Origin: Paenibacillus piri
GTDB taxonomy: Bacteria; Bacillota; Bacilli; Paenibacillales; NBRC-103111
Length of the DNA: 64,000 bases
Assembly: GCF_004354045.1 (NCBI RefSeq)
Contig: NZ_SMRT01000004.1
Location: forward strand, 248,001 to 312,000
Reading direction: 5' to 3'
In this document: positions 42,649-53,100 of the stretch, one piece after another
How the letters are laid out: the number at the start of each line of letters is the position of its first letter
Numbering within the stretch: position 1 is the stretch's first letter
Program-made: the position numbers and the translations under genes
The notes under the pieces: model-generated
Database searches by the model: none
What the model was told of the DNA's origin: nothing
Seen by the model: the letters and a program-made list of their open reading frames with translations, nothing else

Positions 42649-43572
42649 CTAAGAGAACACTTTGACCGGTTGAAGCTCCGAGCGGCTGGGCTCCCATTGA
42701 AAAATTCCGATAAATTGATTGCTTGGAGAATACGCAGTGCATAATTGATCATGAATCAGCCGCTTTTGTTCCTCCGATGGCGCAAACGGAAGCTTCTGAC
42801 CCAGAAGTGCTCTGCGGGCCTGCTCCTCGTTCAAATCGATCGAAGGCAAGTGGGCCAGCGCTCGCTCGGGAGGAACCAGCTTGTCCGCTAACGTCCCCGC
42901 CAGCTGCGCTTCTTCAATCTGTTCGAGCGTCAAGCATTGCTCGGGACCGATGCTTCCGGTCGTAGTACGCACCAGCTCCGACATGACGGCGGGAACCCCC
43001 AACGATTTGCCGATATCGACGCATAGCGTACGGATATAAGTGCCCTTCGAGCACAGGACGCGGAAGCGGATTTCCGGAAAAGCCAGATCCAGCTCCATGC
43101 GGAGGATATCGATTCGGTGAATCGTCACCTTTCTCGCCTTCCGCTCGACCTCAATCCCCTGCCGCGCCAGCTCGTACAAACGTTTGCCTTCGACTTTAAC
43201 GGCCGAATACATCGGCGGCACCTGCTCGATTTCGCCAACAAAGGAAGATATGGCTTTCTCTACCTGCTCAGGCGTTGGATGAATGTCGTTCACCCGCGCG
43301 ATTATTTGTCCCCCCGCATCTTCGGTATCCGTGGCGATACCGAGCTGCAGCGTAGCCTCATAAGCTTTGGGGAGCTCCTGAATATATTCCACGAGGCGCG
43401 TAGCTCGTCCGAGACATAACGGCAGCACGCCCGTTACTTCCGGATCCAGCGTGCCGGTATGACCGATCCGTTTCATCCGAAGGATGCGCCGCACCTTGGC
43501 TACGACATCGTGGGATGTAAAGCCCTTAGGCTTCCAGACAGGGAGAATGCCTTCATACGAATGTTGTGTCAT
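42649..43572 (-). CDS. truB: tRNA pseudouridine-55 synthase TruB
   Basis: 307 residues. The catalytic aspartate is in RIGHTGTLDPEVTGVLPLCL near residue 39. YEGILPVWKPKGFTSHDVVA begins the domain, and a C-terminal PUA-like region follows (LLGQKLPFAPSEEQKRLIHD). Forms psi55 in the T-loop of nearly all tRNAs and acts as a tRNA-folding chaperone. Its start overlaps the end of nrnA (ATGA). Confidence 0.95.
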   Translation of the reverse strand: MTQHSYEGILPVWKPKGFTSHDVVAKVRRILRMKRIGHTGTLDPEVTGVLPLCLGRATRLVEYIQELPKAYEATLQLGIATDTEDAGGQIIARVNDIHPTPEQVEKAISSFVGEIEQVPPMYSAVKVEGKRLYELARQGIEVERKARKVTIHRIDILRMELDLAFPEIRFRVLCSKGTYIRTLCVDIGKSLGVPAVMSELVRTTTGSIGPEQCLTLEQIEEAQLAGTLADKLVPPERALAHLPSIDLNEEQARRALLGQKLPFAPSEEQKRLIHDQLCTAYSPSNQFIGIFQWEPSRSELQPVKVFS

Positions 43573-44573
43573 GCCAATGCTTTACCTACTTCCTCGACGA
43601 CCTGTTGAATCGCCTGCTCCAGCGTGCCGCGCACTGCACAGCCGGCAGCGCGCACATGACCGCCTCCGCCAAAAGCTTGGGCGACTCGCGACACATCCAC
43701 TTTTCCGGCGGAACGAAGACTGACCTTGACCAAGCCGGCTTCTCTTTGTTTAAACAACAGGCCCACCTCGACGCCTTCAACATTGCGCGGATAATTGACC
43801 AGTCCGTCCAAATCGTCGCTTGACGCGCCGCTGGCGGCTAAATCGTCCATCGACACCGACAGCCAGGCGACTTGATTGCGATGCGCAAAAGCGAGCGTGT
43901 TCAAGCTGAGCTTTATGATCGAAACCTGCGGATAAGACAGCTTTTCCAGTAAGCGCTCGGCCAGCTCGTGGCCTTTGACCCCGCGCTTCAACAGGTCTGC
44001 GGCGATATGCATCACCTTGGCGGATGTATTCGCATAGCGAAAGCCGCCTGTGTCGGTCAGCAAACCGGAGTAAATACAGACGTTCAACTCATGGGTAAAA
44101 GGAACGGCCATATGAACGGCCAGATCGTACAGCACTTCCACCGTTGCCGCCGCCTCCGCTACCACCAGATTAGCGTCGCCGAACCTGTCGTTGGTCGCAT
44201 GATGGTCGATATTGAGCAGTCTGGCCTTTTCGGCAAACAGCTTGTTGACGGCTCCGATTCTGGAAAAATCCGCGCAATCCACACTGATAACGGTGCGGAA
44301 GGAAGGCAGGGAATCGGGCATATCCGTATAGTTCAATATAGTAAGCCGACCATCTGCCATATACATATACTTATCCGGCATAGGTCCTTCATTAATCAAT
44401 GTAAACCGTTTGCCGAGAGCGTTTAGAATCCACGCGGCCGCAAATGTGGACCCGGCGGCGTCCCCATCCGGCTGGATGTGGGACACGACCAGGAAATCAT
44501 CGTTGTTGCGGATAAACTGAGCCGCTTGCTCAAGCTCGACTGCATAAGCATCGGAATGAGCGGTGAACGTCAT
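43569..44573 (-). CDS. nrnA: DHH/DHHA1 phosphoesterase, NrnA-type nanoRNase / pAp phosphatase
   Basis: 334 residues. DHH domain: VVSHIQPDGDAAGST, VDCADFSRIGA and the signature DHHATNDRFGD near 110. The DHHA1 domain has GGGGHVRAAGCAVRG near the C-terminus. NrnA enzymes hydrolyse 2-5 nt RNA remnants and 3',5'-pAp. It overlaps rbfA and truB by 4 bp each, so it is part of the nusA-infB operon. B. subtilis keeps nrnA elsewhere, while its own operon carries ylxP between infB and rbfA, absent here. Confidence 0.92.
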   Translation of the reverse strand: MTFTAHSDAYAVELEQAAQFIRNNDDFLVVSHIQPDGDAAGSTFAAAWILNALGKRFTLINEGPMPDKYMYMADGRLTILNYTDMPDSLPSFRTVISVDCADFSRIGAVNKLFAEKARLLNIDHHATNDRFGDANLVVAEAAATVEVLYDLAVHMAVPFTHELNVCIYSGLLTDTGGFRYANTSAKVMHIAADLLKRGVKGHELAERLLEKLSYPQVSIIKLSLNTLAFAHRNQVAWLSVSMDDLAASGASSDDLDGLVNYPRNVEGVEVGLLFKQREAGLVKVSLRSAGKVDVSRVAQAFGGGGHVRAAGCAVRGTLEQAIQQVVEEVGKALA

Positions 44574-44926
44574 AGCTCGGCGTTCTCCCGGTTCACCTGA
44601 TCCAGCAGGCGTTCGATTTTCGTACCATAGTCGATGGAGGCGTCGAAATGAAATAGCAGCTCCGGCACTTTGCGCAGCCGGATGCGTTTGCCCAACTCCG
44701 AGCGGATAAATCCGCTGCCGCGGCCGAGCGCTTTTAGCGTTTCTTCCTTCTGCTCGTCCGTTCCCATCACACTAAGGAAAATTTTCGCCTGCGACAGATC
44801 ATTCGTAACGTCGACACCGGTAACGGTAATAAATCCGATTCGCGGGTCTTTCAGCTCCGACTGAATAATTTGGCTCAGTTCTTTCTTAATCTGCTCGCCC
44901 ACTCTACCTACGCGAACTCGCGCCAT
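44570..44926 (-). CDS. rbfA: Ribosome-binding factor A
   Basis: 118-residue single KH-fold protein (RVGRVGEQIKKELSQIIQSE; AKIFLSVMGTDEQKEETLKA; LRKVPELLFHFDASIDYGTK). Needed for 16S 5'-end maturation and growth at low temperature. The ATG is 5 bp after infB, with GAGAGGTGAT as ribosome binding site inside the infB end. Confidence 0.95.
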   Translation of the reverse strand: MARVRVGRVGEQIKKELSQIIQSELKDPRIGFITVTGVDVTNDLSQAKIFLSVMGTDEQKEETLKALGRGSGFIRSELGKRIRLRKVPELLFHFDASIDYGTKIERLLDQVNRENAEL

Positions 44927-44931
44927 TCAGA

Positions 44932-47718
44932 TCACCTCTCAACAGTTTCCATAATGAAGGCTTCAATGATGTCGCCCTCTTTAATATCGTTGAATTTATC
45001 CAGAGATATACCGCACTCGTAGCCTTGCGCTACTTCCTTCGCGTCATCCTTGAACCGCTTCAGCGAGTCGATATTGCCCTCGAACACAACGATACCTTCG
45101 CGGATCAGGCGCATTTGGGCGTTCCGTGCGATTTTCCCGGAGGTAACCATGCATCCGGCGATAACCCCGATTTTGGAAACTTTGAAAATGTTCCGAACCT
45201 CCGCCTGACCGATGACTTTCTCTTTGTAAACCGGATCCAGCATCCCTTTCATCGCATGTTCGATTTCCTCGATCACTTTGTAAATGATGCTGTGCAGACG
45301 GATGTCCACTTTTTCCTGTTCTGCCGTATTTTTCGCTTGCGGCTCGGGACGGACGTTAAAGCCGATCACGATCGCGTTGGAAGCGGAAGCCAGGATAACG
45401 TCGGATTCCGTTATCGCTCCTACGCCGTGATGCAATATTTTAACGCGCACGCCTTCAATGTCAATTTTTTCCAAGGAACCGCGCAGTGCTTCTACCGAAC
45501 CTTGAACGTCGCCTTTAATGATTACGTTCAAGTCTTTGATTTCCCCGTCTTTGATATGCTTATACAAATCGTCGAGCGTGACGCGCACGTTCGCGCCCAT
45601 CTCCGATTCGCGCAATGTGACGGCGCGTTTTTCGGCAATCGCTCTGGCCTTGCGCTCATCCTCGAAGCAAATGAACGGATCTCCAGCCTGCGGCACCTCG
45701 GTCAAACCGGTAATTTCGACCGGAGTGGAAGGCCCCGCTTCCTTAAGCTTTTTGCCCTTGTCGTTCATCATTGCGCGCACGCGGCCGAAGCATACGCCCG
45801 CAACGAAGCTGTCGCCGACCTTCAGCGTACCGTGCTGAATCAGAATACGGGCAACCGGCCCTTTACCTTTGTCCAGCTCGGCCTCGATCACCGTACCTCT
45901 GGCGCGTTTATTCGGATTCGCCTTAAATTCCTGTACTTCCGCGACAAGCAGAATCATATCGAGCAGGTTTTCAAGCCCGATCCGCTGTTTGGCGGAAATG
46001 TTGCAGAATATCGTATCGCCGCCCCATTCCTCGGGAACCAATTCGTACTCGGTAAGTGCCTGTTTGATTCTGTCCGGATCGGCGCCTTCTTTATCGACCT
46101 TGTTCACGGCTACGATAATCGGCACCTTGGCAGCTTTCGCGTGATTGATCGCCTCGACGGTTTGCGGCATAACGCCGTCGTCCGCCGCCACCACGATAAT
46201 CGTAATATCCGTTACCTGCGCGCCGCGGGCACGCATCGAAGTAAACGCTTCGTGGCCCGGCGTATCCAGGAACGTAATCTTTTTGTTATGCACTTCAACC
46301 TGATATGCGCCGATATGCTGGGTAATTCCCCCCGCTTCGCCTTCGGTTACGTTCGTTTTGCGGATTGCGTCCAACAGCGTCGTTTTACCGTGGTCAACGT
46401 GACCCATAATGGTAACGACCGGCGGACGTTCCAGCAAATCCTCATCTTCGTCCTTCTCTTCGAACTGCTCGAACTTGTCTTCCTCGACCGGAATTTTCAA
46501 TTCGACCTCGACATTGTAATCGCCGGCCAACAGCTGGATCGCATCGAGATCGAGCTCCTGGTTGATCGTGGCCATAACACCGAGGAACAGCAGCTTCTTG
46601 ATTACTTCGGAAGCGTCTTTATGCAGCGCCTTCGCCGTTTCGCCAACGGTCATCGTGCCGCGCACAATAATTTTTTTAGGCGTATTGTCGATTTTTTCTT
46701 TTTTAACCGGCTCCTGCTGGTATCGGCCTCTTTGATTGCCTCTGTTGTTGCCTCTGTTGTTGTTTCTATTGTTCTGCATCCCTCTGGATGAGCTGAACTT
46801 GTTGTCGTCGAACCGTTTTTCGTTCGGTTTCGTTTTCTTCGTCGTTTTGCCGCTGGCTGCAGCTGCGGTATCTTGATCGTTTTCTGCCGCCGCATTAGGT
46901 CTAGGATTCACGCCTACCGACTTATTAAACGTGTTGGAACCGCCGTTGTTTCGTTGCTCGAACGGCTTGCGCTCGAATGAGCCCTGACCTTGCGGACGGC
47001 CCGATCTTTGATCGCCGGGACGGCTTCCGCTTCCGCCTTGGCCGCCCCCGCGGTTGGCTTGACCTTGGTTATACCCGCCGGGACGATTTTGTCCGCCGCC
47101 CTGATAGCCGCCTTGGCCGCCCTGACCGCTGCGCTGTTGGCCGCCTTGACCTCCTTGGCCGCTGCGCGGCTGCCCGCCTTGGCCTCCTTGGCCGCCTTGA
47201 CCGCTGCGCTGCTGGTACCCGCCTTGGCCGCCGCCCTGATAGCCGCTTCCGCTGCGCTGCTGCGTGCCTTGACCTTGCGGCCTGCGGAACTGATCCTGCT
47301 GCCCGCGGTTGCCTCCGCCTTGACCGCCATGCTGCCGGTCATGACCGGACCTTTGCTGGCCTTGACCGCCGCCGGATGCATGGCTCTGCTGCGAGCCTGC
47401 CGGTCTCGGCGCAGCCGCTTGCGCAGGCTTCTCCGCCTCCGGTTTCGCTTGCCCTGCGGCTTCCTTGGCCACCGTGCTTACCGCGCTGTTGGAGCTTCCG
47501 CTCTCACTGCCGCTGCGCTTGGCCGCCGCGTTGGCTTTAACATCTTTAAAAAATTTCTCTACACTATCCACCGTATCGTTCTCCATTACGCTCATATGAT
47601 TGTTAACCGGGATGCCCAGCCTTTTTAATATCGTAATAATCTCTTTGCTGCTCATATTTAAGGACTTCGCGTATTCGTAGACTCTTAGTTTATCTTTACT
47701 GTTGTCTTGTTTACTCAA
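44932..47718 (-). CDS. infB: Translation initiation factor IF-2
   Basis: 928 residues, longer than the B. subtilis protein. An IF2_N helix bundle ([20 protein letters not shown]) starts the protein. Residues about 112-247 are almost only Gly, Gln, Arg, Ser and Asn, in imperfect SGQGGQGGQ repeats. A second IF2_N follows ([20 protein letters not shown]). The GTPase domain has [27 protein letters not shown] and [12 protein letters not shown]. Domains II-IV complete the protein; the C2 end binds fMet-tRNA. TTG start after GGAGGTGG, overlapping ylxQ by 8 bp. Confidence 0.97.
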   Translation of the reverse strand: MSKQDNSKDKLRVYEYAKSLNMSSKEIITILKRLGIPVNNHMSVMENDTVDSVEKFFKDVKANAAAKRSGSESGSSNSAVSTVAKEAAGQAKPEAEKPAQAAAPRPAGSQQSHASGGGQGQQRSGHDRQHGGQGGGNRGQQDQFRRPQGQGTQQRSGSGYQGGGQGGYQQRSGQGGQGGQGGQPRSGQGGQGGQQRSGQGGQGGYQGGGQNRPGGYNQGQANRGGGQGGSGSRPGDQRSGRPQGQGSFERKPFEQRNNGGSNTFNKSVGVNPRPNAAAENDQDTAAAASGKTTKKTKPNEKRFDDNKFSSSRGMQNNRNNNRGNNRGNQRGRYQQEPVKKEKIDNTPKKIIVRGTMTVGETAKALHKDASEVIKKLLFLGVMATINQELDLDAIQLLAGDYNVEVELKIPVEEDKFEQFEEKDEDEDLLERPPVVTIMGHVDHGKTTLLDAIRKTNVTEGEAGGITQHIGAYQVEVHNKKITFLDTPGHEAFTSMRARGAQVTDITIIVVAADDGVMPQTVEAINHAKAAKVPIIVAVNKVDKEGADPDRIKQALTEYELVPEEWGGDTIFCNISAKQRIGLENLLDMILLVAEVQEFKANPNKRARGTVIEAELDKGKGPVARILIQHGTLKVGDSFVAGVCFGRVRAMMNDKGKKLKEAGPSTPVEITGLTEVPQAGDPFICFEDERKARAIAEKRAVTLRESEMGANVRVTLDDLYKHIKDGEIKDLNVIIKGDVQGSVEALRGSLEKIDIEGVRVKILHHGVGAITESDVILASASNAIVIGFNVRPEPQAKNTAEQEKVDIRLHSIIYKVIEEIEHAMKGMLDPVYKEKVIGQAEVRNIFKVSKIGVIAGCMVTSGKIARNAQMRLIREGIVVFEGNIDSLKRFKDDAKEVAQGYECGISLDKFNDIKEGDIIEAFIMETVER

Positions 47719-48037
47719 TACTGTCCACCTCCGTACGATTTTCCAGACTTTTCTTCAGCATTTTCGCAAACCCCGAATCGGTGACCGCAATCACGACCCT
47801 CGATTCCTTGCCGATGCTTGCTCCCAACTGTTCACGGCTGCCGTACTGATGTAGGGGAACCTGATAAGTGCTGCATTTATCTCCTACTTTTTTGCTTGTA
47901 TTCAACGCAGCGTCAGTCGCCACGATCACCAGCTTCGCCTCGCCTCTGCGCACGGCGTCGATAACGGACTCTTCGCCGGTAATCAGCTTGCCCGCCCGCA
48001 TAGCCATGCCCAGGTTATTATAAAAATTATTTTTCAT
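47711..48037 (-). CDS. ylxQ: L7Ae-family ribosomal/K-turn protein YlxQ
   Basis: 108 residues from the ATG at 48037, which overlaps ylxR by 11 bp. [20 protein letters not shown] and [20 protein letters not shown] are the L7Ae/YbxF-type K-turn-binding signatures. [20 protein letters not shown] is near the end. Likely binds structured RNA. The two adjacent methionines before KNNFY make the exact start uncertain by one codon. Confidence 0.9.
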   Translation of the reverse strand: MKNNFYNNLGMAMRAGKLITGEESVIDAVRRGEAKLVIVATDAALNTSKKVGDKCSTYQVPLHQYGSREQLGASIGKESRVVIAVTDSGFAKMLKKSLENRTEVDSIE

Positions 48038-48341
48038 CATCCACCGCCGCTTCCTTGCCGGCAATAAATTCATCTTCCACTTTTATAAAATCTTGCTCCA
48101 AAGCGTCATAGATGTCCGGGCTTACCGGCTGCTTTAAGGCGCGGTCGAGCGCCTTGCTCTTTTTCGCCAGCCTGAAGCAGGACAGCTTGCCGCACAGATA
48201 AGCGCCGCGCCCCGCTTTTTTGCCGGTCAAATCGATCAGCATCTCGTCATTCGGCGTTTTGACGACACGGATCAATTCTCTTTTCGGCATCATTTGCTGG
48301 CATGCCACGCATTTACGAAGCGGGATTTTTCTTTGTTTCAT
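48027..48341 (-). CDS. rnpM: YlxR/RnpM, RNase P modulator
   Basis: 104 residues. KIPLRKCVACQQMMPKRELI (the CxxC motif) and GRGAYLCGKLSCFRLAKKSK define the YlxR family. The B. subtilis homologue binds RNase P RNA and affects its activity. This copy has an acidic C-terminal extension of about 20 residues ([20 protein letters not shown]). ATG after GGAGGTGATC, 75 bp after nusA. Confidence 0.9.
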   Translation of the reverse strand: MKQRKIPLRKCVACQQMMPKRELIRVVKTPNDEMLIDLTGKKAGRGAYLCGKLSCFRLAKKSKALDRALKQPVSPDIYDALEQDFIKVEDEFIAGKEAAVDDEK

Positions 48342-48416
48342 CCGTGATCACCTCCGGTGCAACGCAATCGCACAGCGAATAGGTCGTCGCCCACTACCTG
48401 CTCAGGCTGCCCGAAG

Positions 48417-49514
48417 TCAATCGATACTGATCGAATCCTGATGCATTTCTTCGGTATATGTCCTGGGACGGCCGTATTCCTGCTCAGCCTGCGTCTCGCT
48501 TTTAATATCGATCTTCCAGCCGGTCAGCTTGGCGGCCAACCGGGCGTTCTGTCCCTTGATTCCAATCGCCAGGGAAAGCTGGTAATCGGGCACGATCACC
48601 CGCGCCATTTTCTCGGCTTCAAACACATTTACTTCCAGCACCTTGGAAGGGCTTAGCGCATTCGCCACGTATACGTCGACCTGATCGATCCAGCGCACAA
48701 TATCGATTTTCTCGCCTTTCAGCTCGCCCACGATCGTTTGCACGCGCATCCCTTTCGGTCCTACGCATGAGCCGACCGGATCGACCTCGGGGTTGCGGGA
48801 ATAGACGGCAATTTTGGAACGGAAGCCGGCTTCTCTGGCGACGGACCGGATTTCAACGACACCGTCGAAAATTTCCGGCACTTCCAGCTCAAACAGCCGC
48901 TTCAGCAAGCCCGGATGCGTACGCGACAAAATAATTTGCGGACCCTTGGTCGTATTTTCCACTTTCGTGATGTACGCCTTGACCCGGTCTCCTTGTTTAA
49001 ATTTGTCCGTCGGCATCAGCTCGGTCAACGGCAGCGCCGCTTCGATCTTCCCTAAATCGATATAAATGTTGCGCACATCCTGACGCTGAACGATACCGGT
49101 CACGATATCTTCTTCCTTGTCGACGAATGCGTTGTAGATTAGTCCGCGCTCCGCTTCGCGAATGCGCTGTGTCACGACCTGCTTCGCCGTTTGCGCCGCG
49201 ATCCGCCCGAAATCGCGAGGCGTCACTTCAATCTCGACGATATCGTTCAATTGGTAGTTGGCGTTGATTTCGCGCGAAGCGTCCAGCGAAATTTCAAGGC
49301 GCGGATCCAATACATCGTCCACCACCGTCTTGCGCGCATAAACCTTGATCAGTCCGGTGTGACGGTTAATGTCGACACGAACGTTCTGAGCCGTGTTGAA
49401 ATTGCGCTTGTAGCTCGAAATCAGCGCGGCTTCAATCGCATCGATCAACACTTCTTTGGCGATCCCTTTCTCCCTTTCAATTTCCGACAGTGCTTCAATA
49501 AAATCCATATTCAT
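48417..49514 (-). CDS. nusA: Transcription termination/antitermination factor NusA
   Basis: 365 residues. The N-terminal domain binds RNA polymerase ([20 protein letters not shown]). An S1 domain begins near 135 ([20 protein letters not shown]). Two KH domains follow, with [20 protein letters not shown] and [20 protein letters not shown]. Firmicute NusA ends here and lacks the acidic repeats of enterobacteria. ATG at 49514, with GAGGGGGAACTCC upstream. The next gene upstream, rimP, ends 49 bp away. Confidence 0.97.
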   Translation of the reverse strand: MNMDFIEALSEIEREKGIAKEVLIDAIEAALISSYKRNFNTAQNVRVDINRHTGLIKVYARKTVVDDVLDPRLEISLDASREINANYQLNDIVEIEVTPRDFGRIAAQTAKQVVTQRIREAERGLIYNAFVDKEEDIVTGIVQRQDVRNIYIDLGKIEAALPLTELMPTDKFKQGDRVKAYITKVENTTKGPQIILSRTHPGLLKRLFELEVPEIFDGVVEIRSVAREAGFRSKIAVYSRNPEVDPVGSCVGPKGMRVQTIVGELKGEKIDIVRWIDQVDVYVANALSPSKVLEVNVFEAEKMARVIVPDYQLSLAIGIKGQNARLAAKLTGWKIDIKSETQAEQEYGRPRTYTEEMHQDSISID

Positions 49515-49562
49515 TTGAACGGAGTTCCCCCTCTCATAAAATCCACTTTGGTCGTTTGTAAA

Positions 49563-50021
49563 TTAAAAAACGATAGCCAGTCTTGCGCCGGCTACTTTGT
49601 TAAATGGAATGGCATGCTTCTTTTTGCCGATCTCGATCCCGACCGTTTCTTCGTCAAACGAAACAAGCCTGCCCTCAAATTCCTTCAGGCCGTCGACCGG
49701 CTCGTAGGTGGTGACAAATACGTGCTCGCCCACCGCCTTATAGTAATCCTGCACTTTTTTCAGAGGGCGCTCCGCACCTGGCGATGAAACCTCCAAAAAA
49801 TAGGCGGTCGGAATCGGGTCCTTCTCATCCAGCCGCTCGCTTAAAAACTCGCTGATATGGCCGCAATCGTCAATATCGATGCCGCCCTCCTTGTCCACAT
49901 ACACACGCAAAAACCAGTTGCTGCCTTCTTTCACATACTCCACATCGACAAGCTCAAATCCGTTTTCATCCAAGTAAGGCTGAAGCAGTGACTCGACTAC
50001 GGATTTTATTTGCGCACTCAA
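49563..50021 (-). CDS. rimP: Ribosome maturation factor RimP
   Basis: 152 residues, full length. LDENGFELVDVEYVKEGSNW then LRVYVDKEGGIDIDDCGHIS and FLEVSSPGAERPLKK are the N-domain signatures; an Sm-like C-domain follows (RLVSFDEETVGIEIGKKKHA). Acts in 30S assembly. First gene of the rimP-nusA-ylxR-ylxQ-infB-rbfA-nrnA-truB-ribF operon, which runs without any clear internal terminator. ATG with AGGAGGATAAATC upstream. Confidence 0.95.
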   Translation of the reverse strand: MSAQIKSVVESLLQPYLDENGFELVDVEYVKEGSNWFLRVYVDKEGGIDIDDCGHISEFLSERLDEKDPIPTAYFLEVSSPGAERPLKKVQDYYKAVGEHVFVTTYEPVDGLKEFEGRLVSFDEETVGIEIGKKKHAIPFNKVAGARLAIVF

Positions 50022-50083
50022 CCCGATTTATCCTCCTATCTTCAATGAAAGCCAGTGCTTTCATGTCTATATACAAAATGTAA

Positions 50084-50103
50084 AGAGTGGGTTTCCCCAC
50101 TCT
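50084..50103 (-). terminator. Terminator of polC
   Basis: Perfect 8-bp stem AGAGTGGG / CCCACTCT with loop GAAA, then TTACATTTTG on the minus strand. 87 bp after the polC stop. Confidence 0.75.
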
Positions 50104-50190
50104 CTAAGATCGGTACCTATTACATTGTTACCAATGAAGATTATACCATAAGACTTATGCGTATGCAATATGATGAGTGCGGACACCAGG

Positions 50191-53100
50191 CTAGAACAGC
50201 GATAATTGGTTCGTTTCCGGAAGCCCCCGGAAGCAGCCAATCGAGCCAAGCAGCTCGACAATCGTTTTGGACGCTTTGCTGCGCGTTTGAAAATCTTCGA
50301 TGGAAAGAAACGGGCCGTCATTTTTGGCAGCCGCAATATTGACGGCGGCATTTCCCCCGATCCCTGCCATCGCGGAGAACGGCGGAATGAGCGAATCGCC
50401 GTCGATCAAAAACTTCGTCGCATCCGATGTATACAGATCGATCGGCTTGAAGGAAAATCCGCGCGCCGTCATCTCGAGCGCCATCTCCAAAATCGAAACC
50501 ATGCTTTTTTCCTTCGGCGTCGCCTGGAAGCCTTTATCCTCAATTTCAATCAGCTTGCGCAAAATCGCATCGTAGCCTTGACACAGCAGCTCCAGATCGA
50601 AATCGTCGGCACGGACGGTAAAATAAGTGGCATAGTAAGCGATCGGATAATACAGCTTGAAGTAAGCCGTCCGGACTGCGGAAATAACGTAAGCGGCGGC
50701 GTGGGCTTTCGGGAACATGTATTCGATTCGTTCGCACGATTCGATATACCAGGCCGGCACCTTATGCTTCTTCATGTCTTCCTTCCATTCCGGCGTCAAG
50801 CCTTTACCTTTCCGCACGCTCTCGGTAATTTTGAAGGCGAGACCGGCGTCCATGCCCGCCTTGTAAATCAAGTACAGCATAATATCGTCGCGGCAGCCGA
50901 TAACCGTCTTAATGTTGCAGGTCCCTTTCTTGATCAGCTCCTGCGCATTGCCGAGCCATACGCCCGTCCCGTGGGACAGCCCGGAAATTTGCAGCAGGTC
51001 GGCGAAAGAGGACGGCTGCGTCTCCTGCAGCATTTGCCGGACGAACTTGGTGCCCATCTCCGGCACGCCGTAGGTGGCGACCGGTGTGCGAATCTGCTCG
51101 GGAGTCACATTCAGCGCCTCCGTCGAATTGAAAATGCTCATCACCTTCGGATCGTTCATCGGAATAGTGGTCGGGTCGACGCCGGTCAAGTCCTGCAGCA
51201 TCCGCATCATCGTCGGATCGTCGTGGCCGAGGATGTCGAGCTTCAGCAAGTTGGCATCGAATGCGTGATAATCAAAATGCGTCGTCTTCCATTCGGAGCT
51301 CGTATCGTCGGCCGGATACTGCACCGGCGTAATATCGTCGACGTCGATATAATCCGGCACGACGACAATGCCGCCCGGATGCTGGCCCGTACTCCGCTTA
51401 ACGCCGGTGAAGCCTTGCGCCAGCCGGTTCACTTCGGCCCCGCGCCATTTTTTGCCCTGCTCCTCCTCGAACTTTTTCACGTAGCCGAACGCCGTCTTCT
51501 CGGCGATGGTGCCGATCGTGCCGGCCCGGAACACACTTTTCTCGCCAAACAACACTTTCGTATAATTATGCGCAACCGGCTGGTACTCGCCGGAGAAATT
51601 CAAGTCGATATCAGGCACTTTGTCGCCTTTAAAGCCGAGGAACGTCTCGAACGGAATGTCCTGCCCTTCGCCCTTCAGCTTGGCGCCGCAGTTCGGGCAA
51701 TCTTTATCCGGCAGGTCGAAGCCGCTCGGAATGCTGCCGTCGAGAATCCAATCGCTGTGCCGGCAGGAGGCGCATATGTAATGTGGCGGCAGCGGGTTTA
51801 CCTCCGAGATGCCCAAGAACGTCGCGACGACCGACGAACCGACAGAGCCCCGCGAGCCGACCAAATAACCGTCTTCGTTCGATTTTTTCACAAGCCTTTC
51901 GGAGATCAGGTAGTTCGCCGAGAAACCGTATTTAATAATCGGCACCAGCTCTTTCTCGAGCCGCGCCGTCACAACCTCCGGAATCGGCTCGCCGTACAGC
52001 CGTTTGGCTGTATCGTAGCAGGTGCTGCGGATTTCGTCGTCCGCCCCTTCGATAATCGGCGTAAACAGTTTGGTCGGGAACAGCTCCAGCTCCTCGATCC
52101 GGTCGGCCAGCTCGTTGGTGTTGGCAACAACGACTTCATATGCCGTATCTTTGCCCAGGTATTCGAACTCGGCCAGCATCTCCTTCGTTGTGCGGAAATG
52201 GACGTCCGGCTTGCGCATATCCTTTAGCGGACTGAAGCCGGTAATCCCGTTGATCGTTATATCGCGGCAAATTTTGTCGCGCGGATGCAGGTAATGTACG
52301 TTGCCTGTCGCGATCACCGGCTTGCCGAGCTTGCGCCCGATTTGCAGTACGCGGCGGTTGGCGTCCTCCAGCTGTTCTTTGCTGCCGACCAATCCTTTTT
52401 CCACCAAATGCATATTGACGCAGGTTGGCTGGATTTCCAATACATCGTAAAACTCGGCGACCTGCTCGGCTTCCTCCTCGGATTTGTTCAGGACGGTTTC
52501 GAAAAACTCGCCTTTTTCGCAGCCGGAGACGATGATCAAGCCTTCCCGCAGCTCGGTCAGCTTACTTTTCGGAATGCAGGCGACACGGTGAAAATATTCG
52601 GTATGCGACAGCGAAACGAGTGTGAACAAGTTTTTTTTGCCGACCGCGTTTTGGGCGTAGATGCAGCAATGAAACGGGCGCGTATTTTTCAAATCTTTCC
52701 CGACATTGTCGTTCAGCCTCGCCAAATCGGTCATCCCGCGCTCAGCCGATTCTTTAATGAGATTAAATAATATATGGCCCAGCGCGACGGAGTCGTCTAC
52801 CGCGCGGTGATGGTTGTCCAAACTGATTTTGAATTTATCGGCCAATGTATTCAACCGGTGATTTTTCATCGACGGGAACAGCAGTCTCGCCAGTTCCAAC
52901 GTATCCAGAGAAGGATTCGGCAGCTCCGGCATGCCGAGCTTCTTGCAGTTCGCCTGAATGAAGCCCATATCGAACCGCGCGTTATGAGCGACCAAAATGC
53001 TGCCGCCGACAAACTCGACAAACTTCGGCAGCACGTCGTCAAGCTCCGGCGCGTCGCGAACCATATCGTCGTTAATGTTGGTCAGCTGTTGAATGTTGTA

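Noticed and set aside
47040..47340. CRISPR-like or satellite DNA repeat
   Set aside because: The repeated DNA is the Gly/Gln-rich coding region of infB; spacing is codon-based and there are no spacers.
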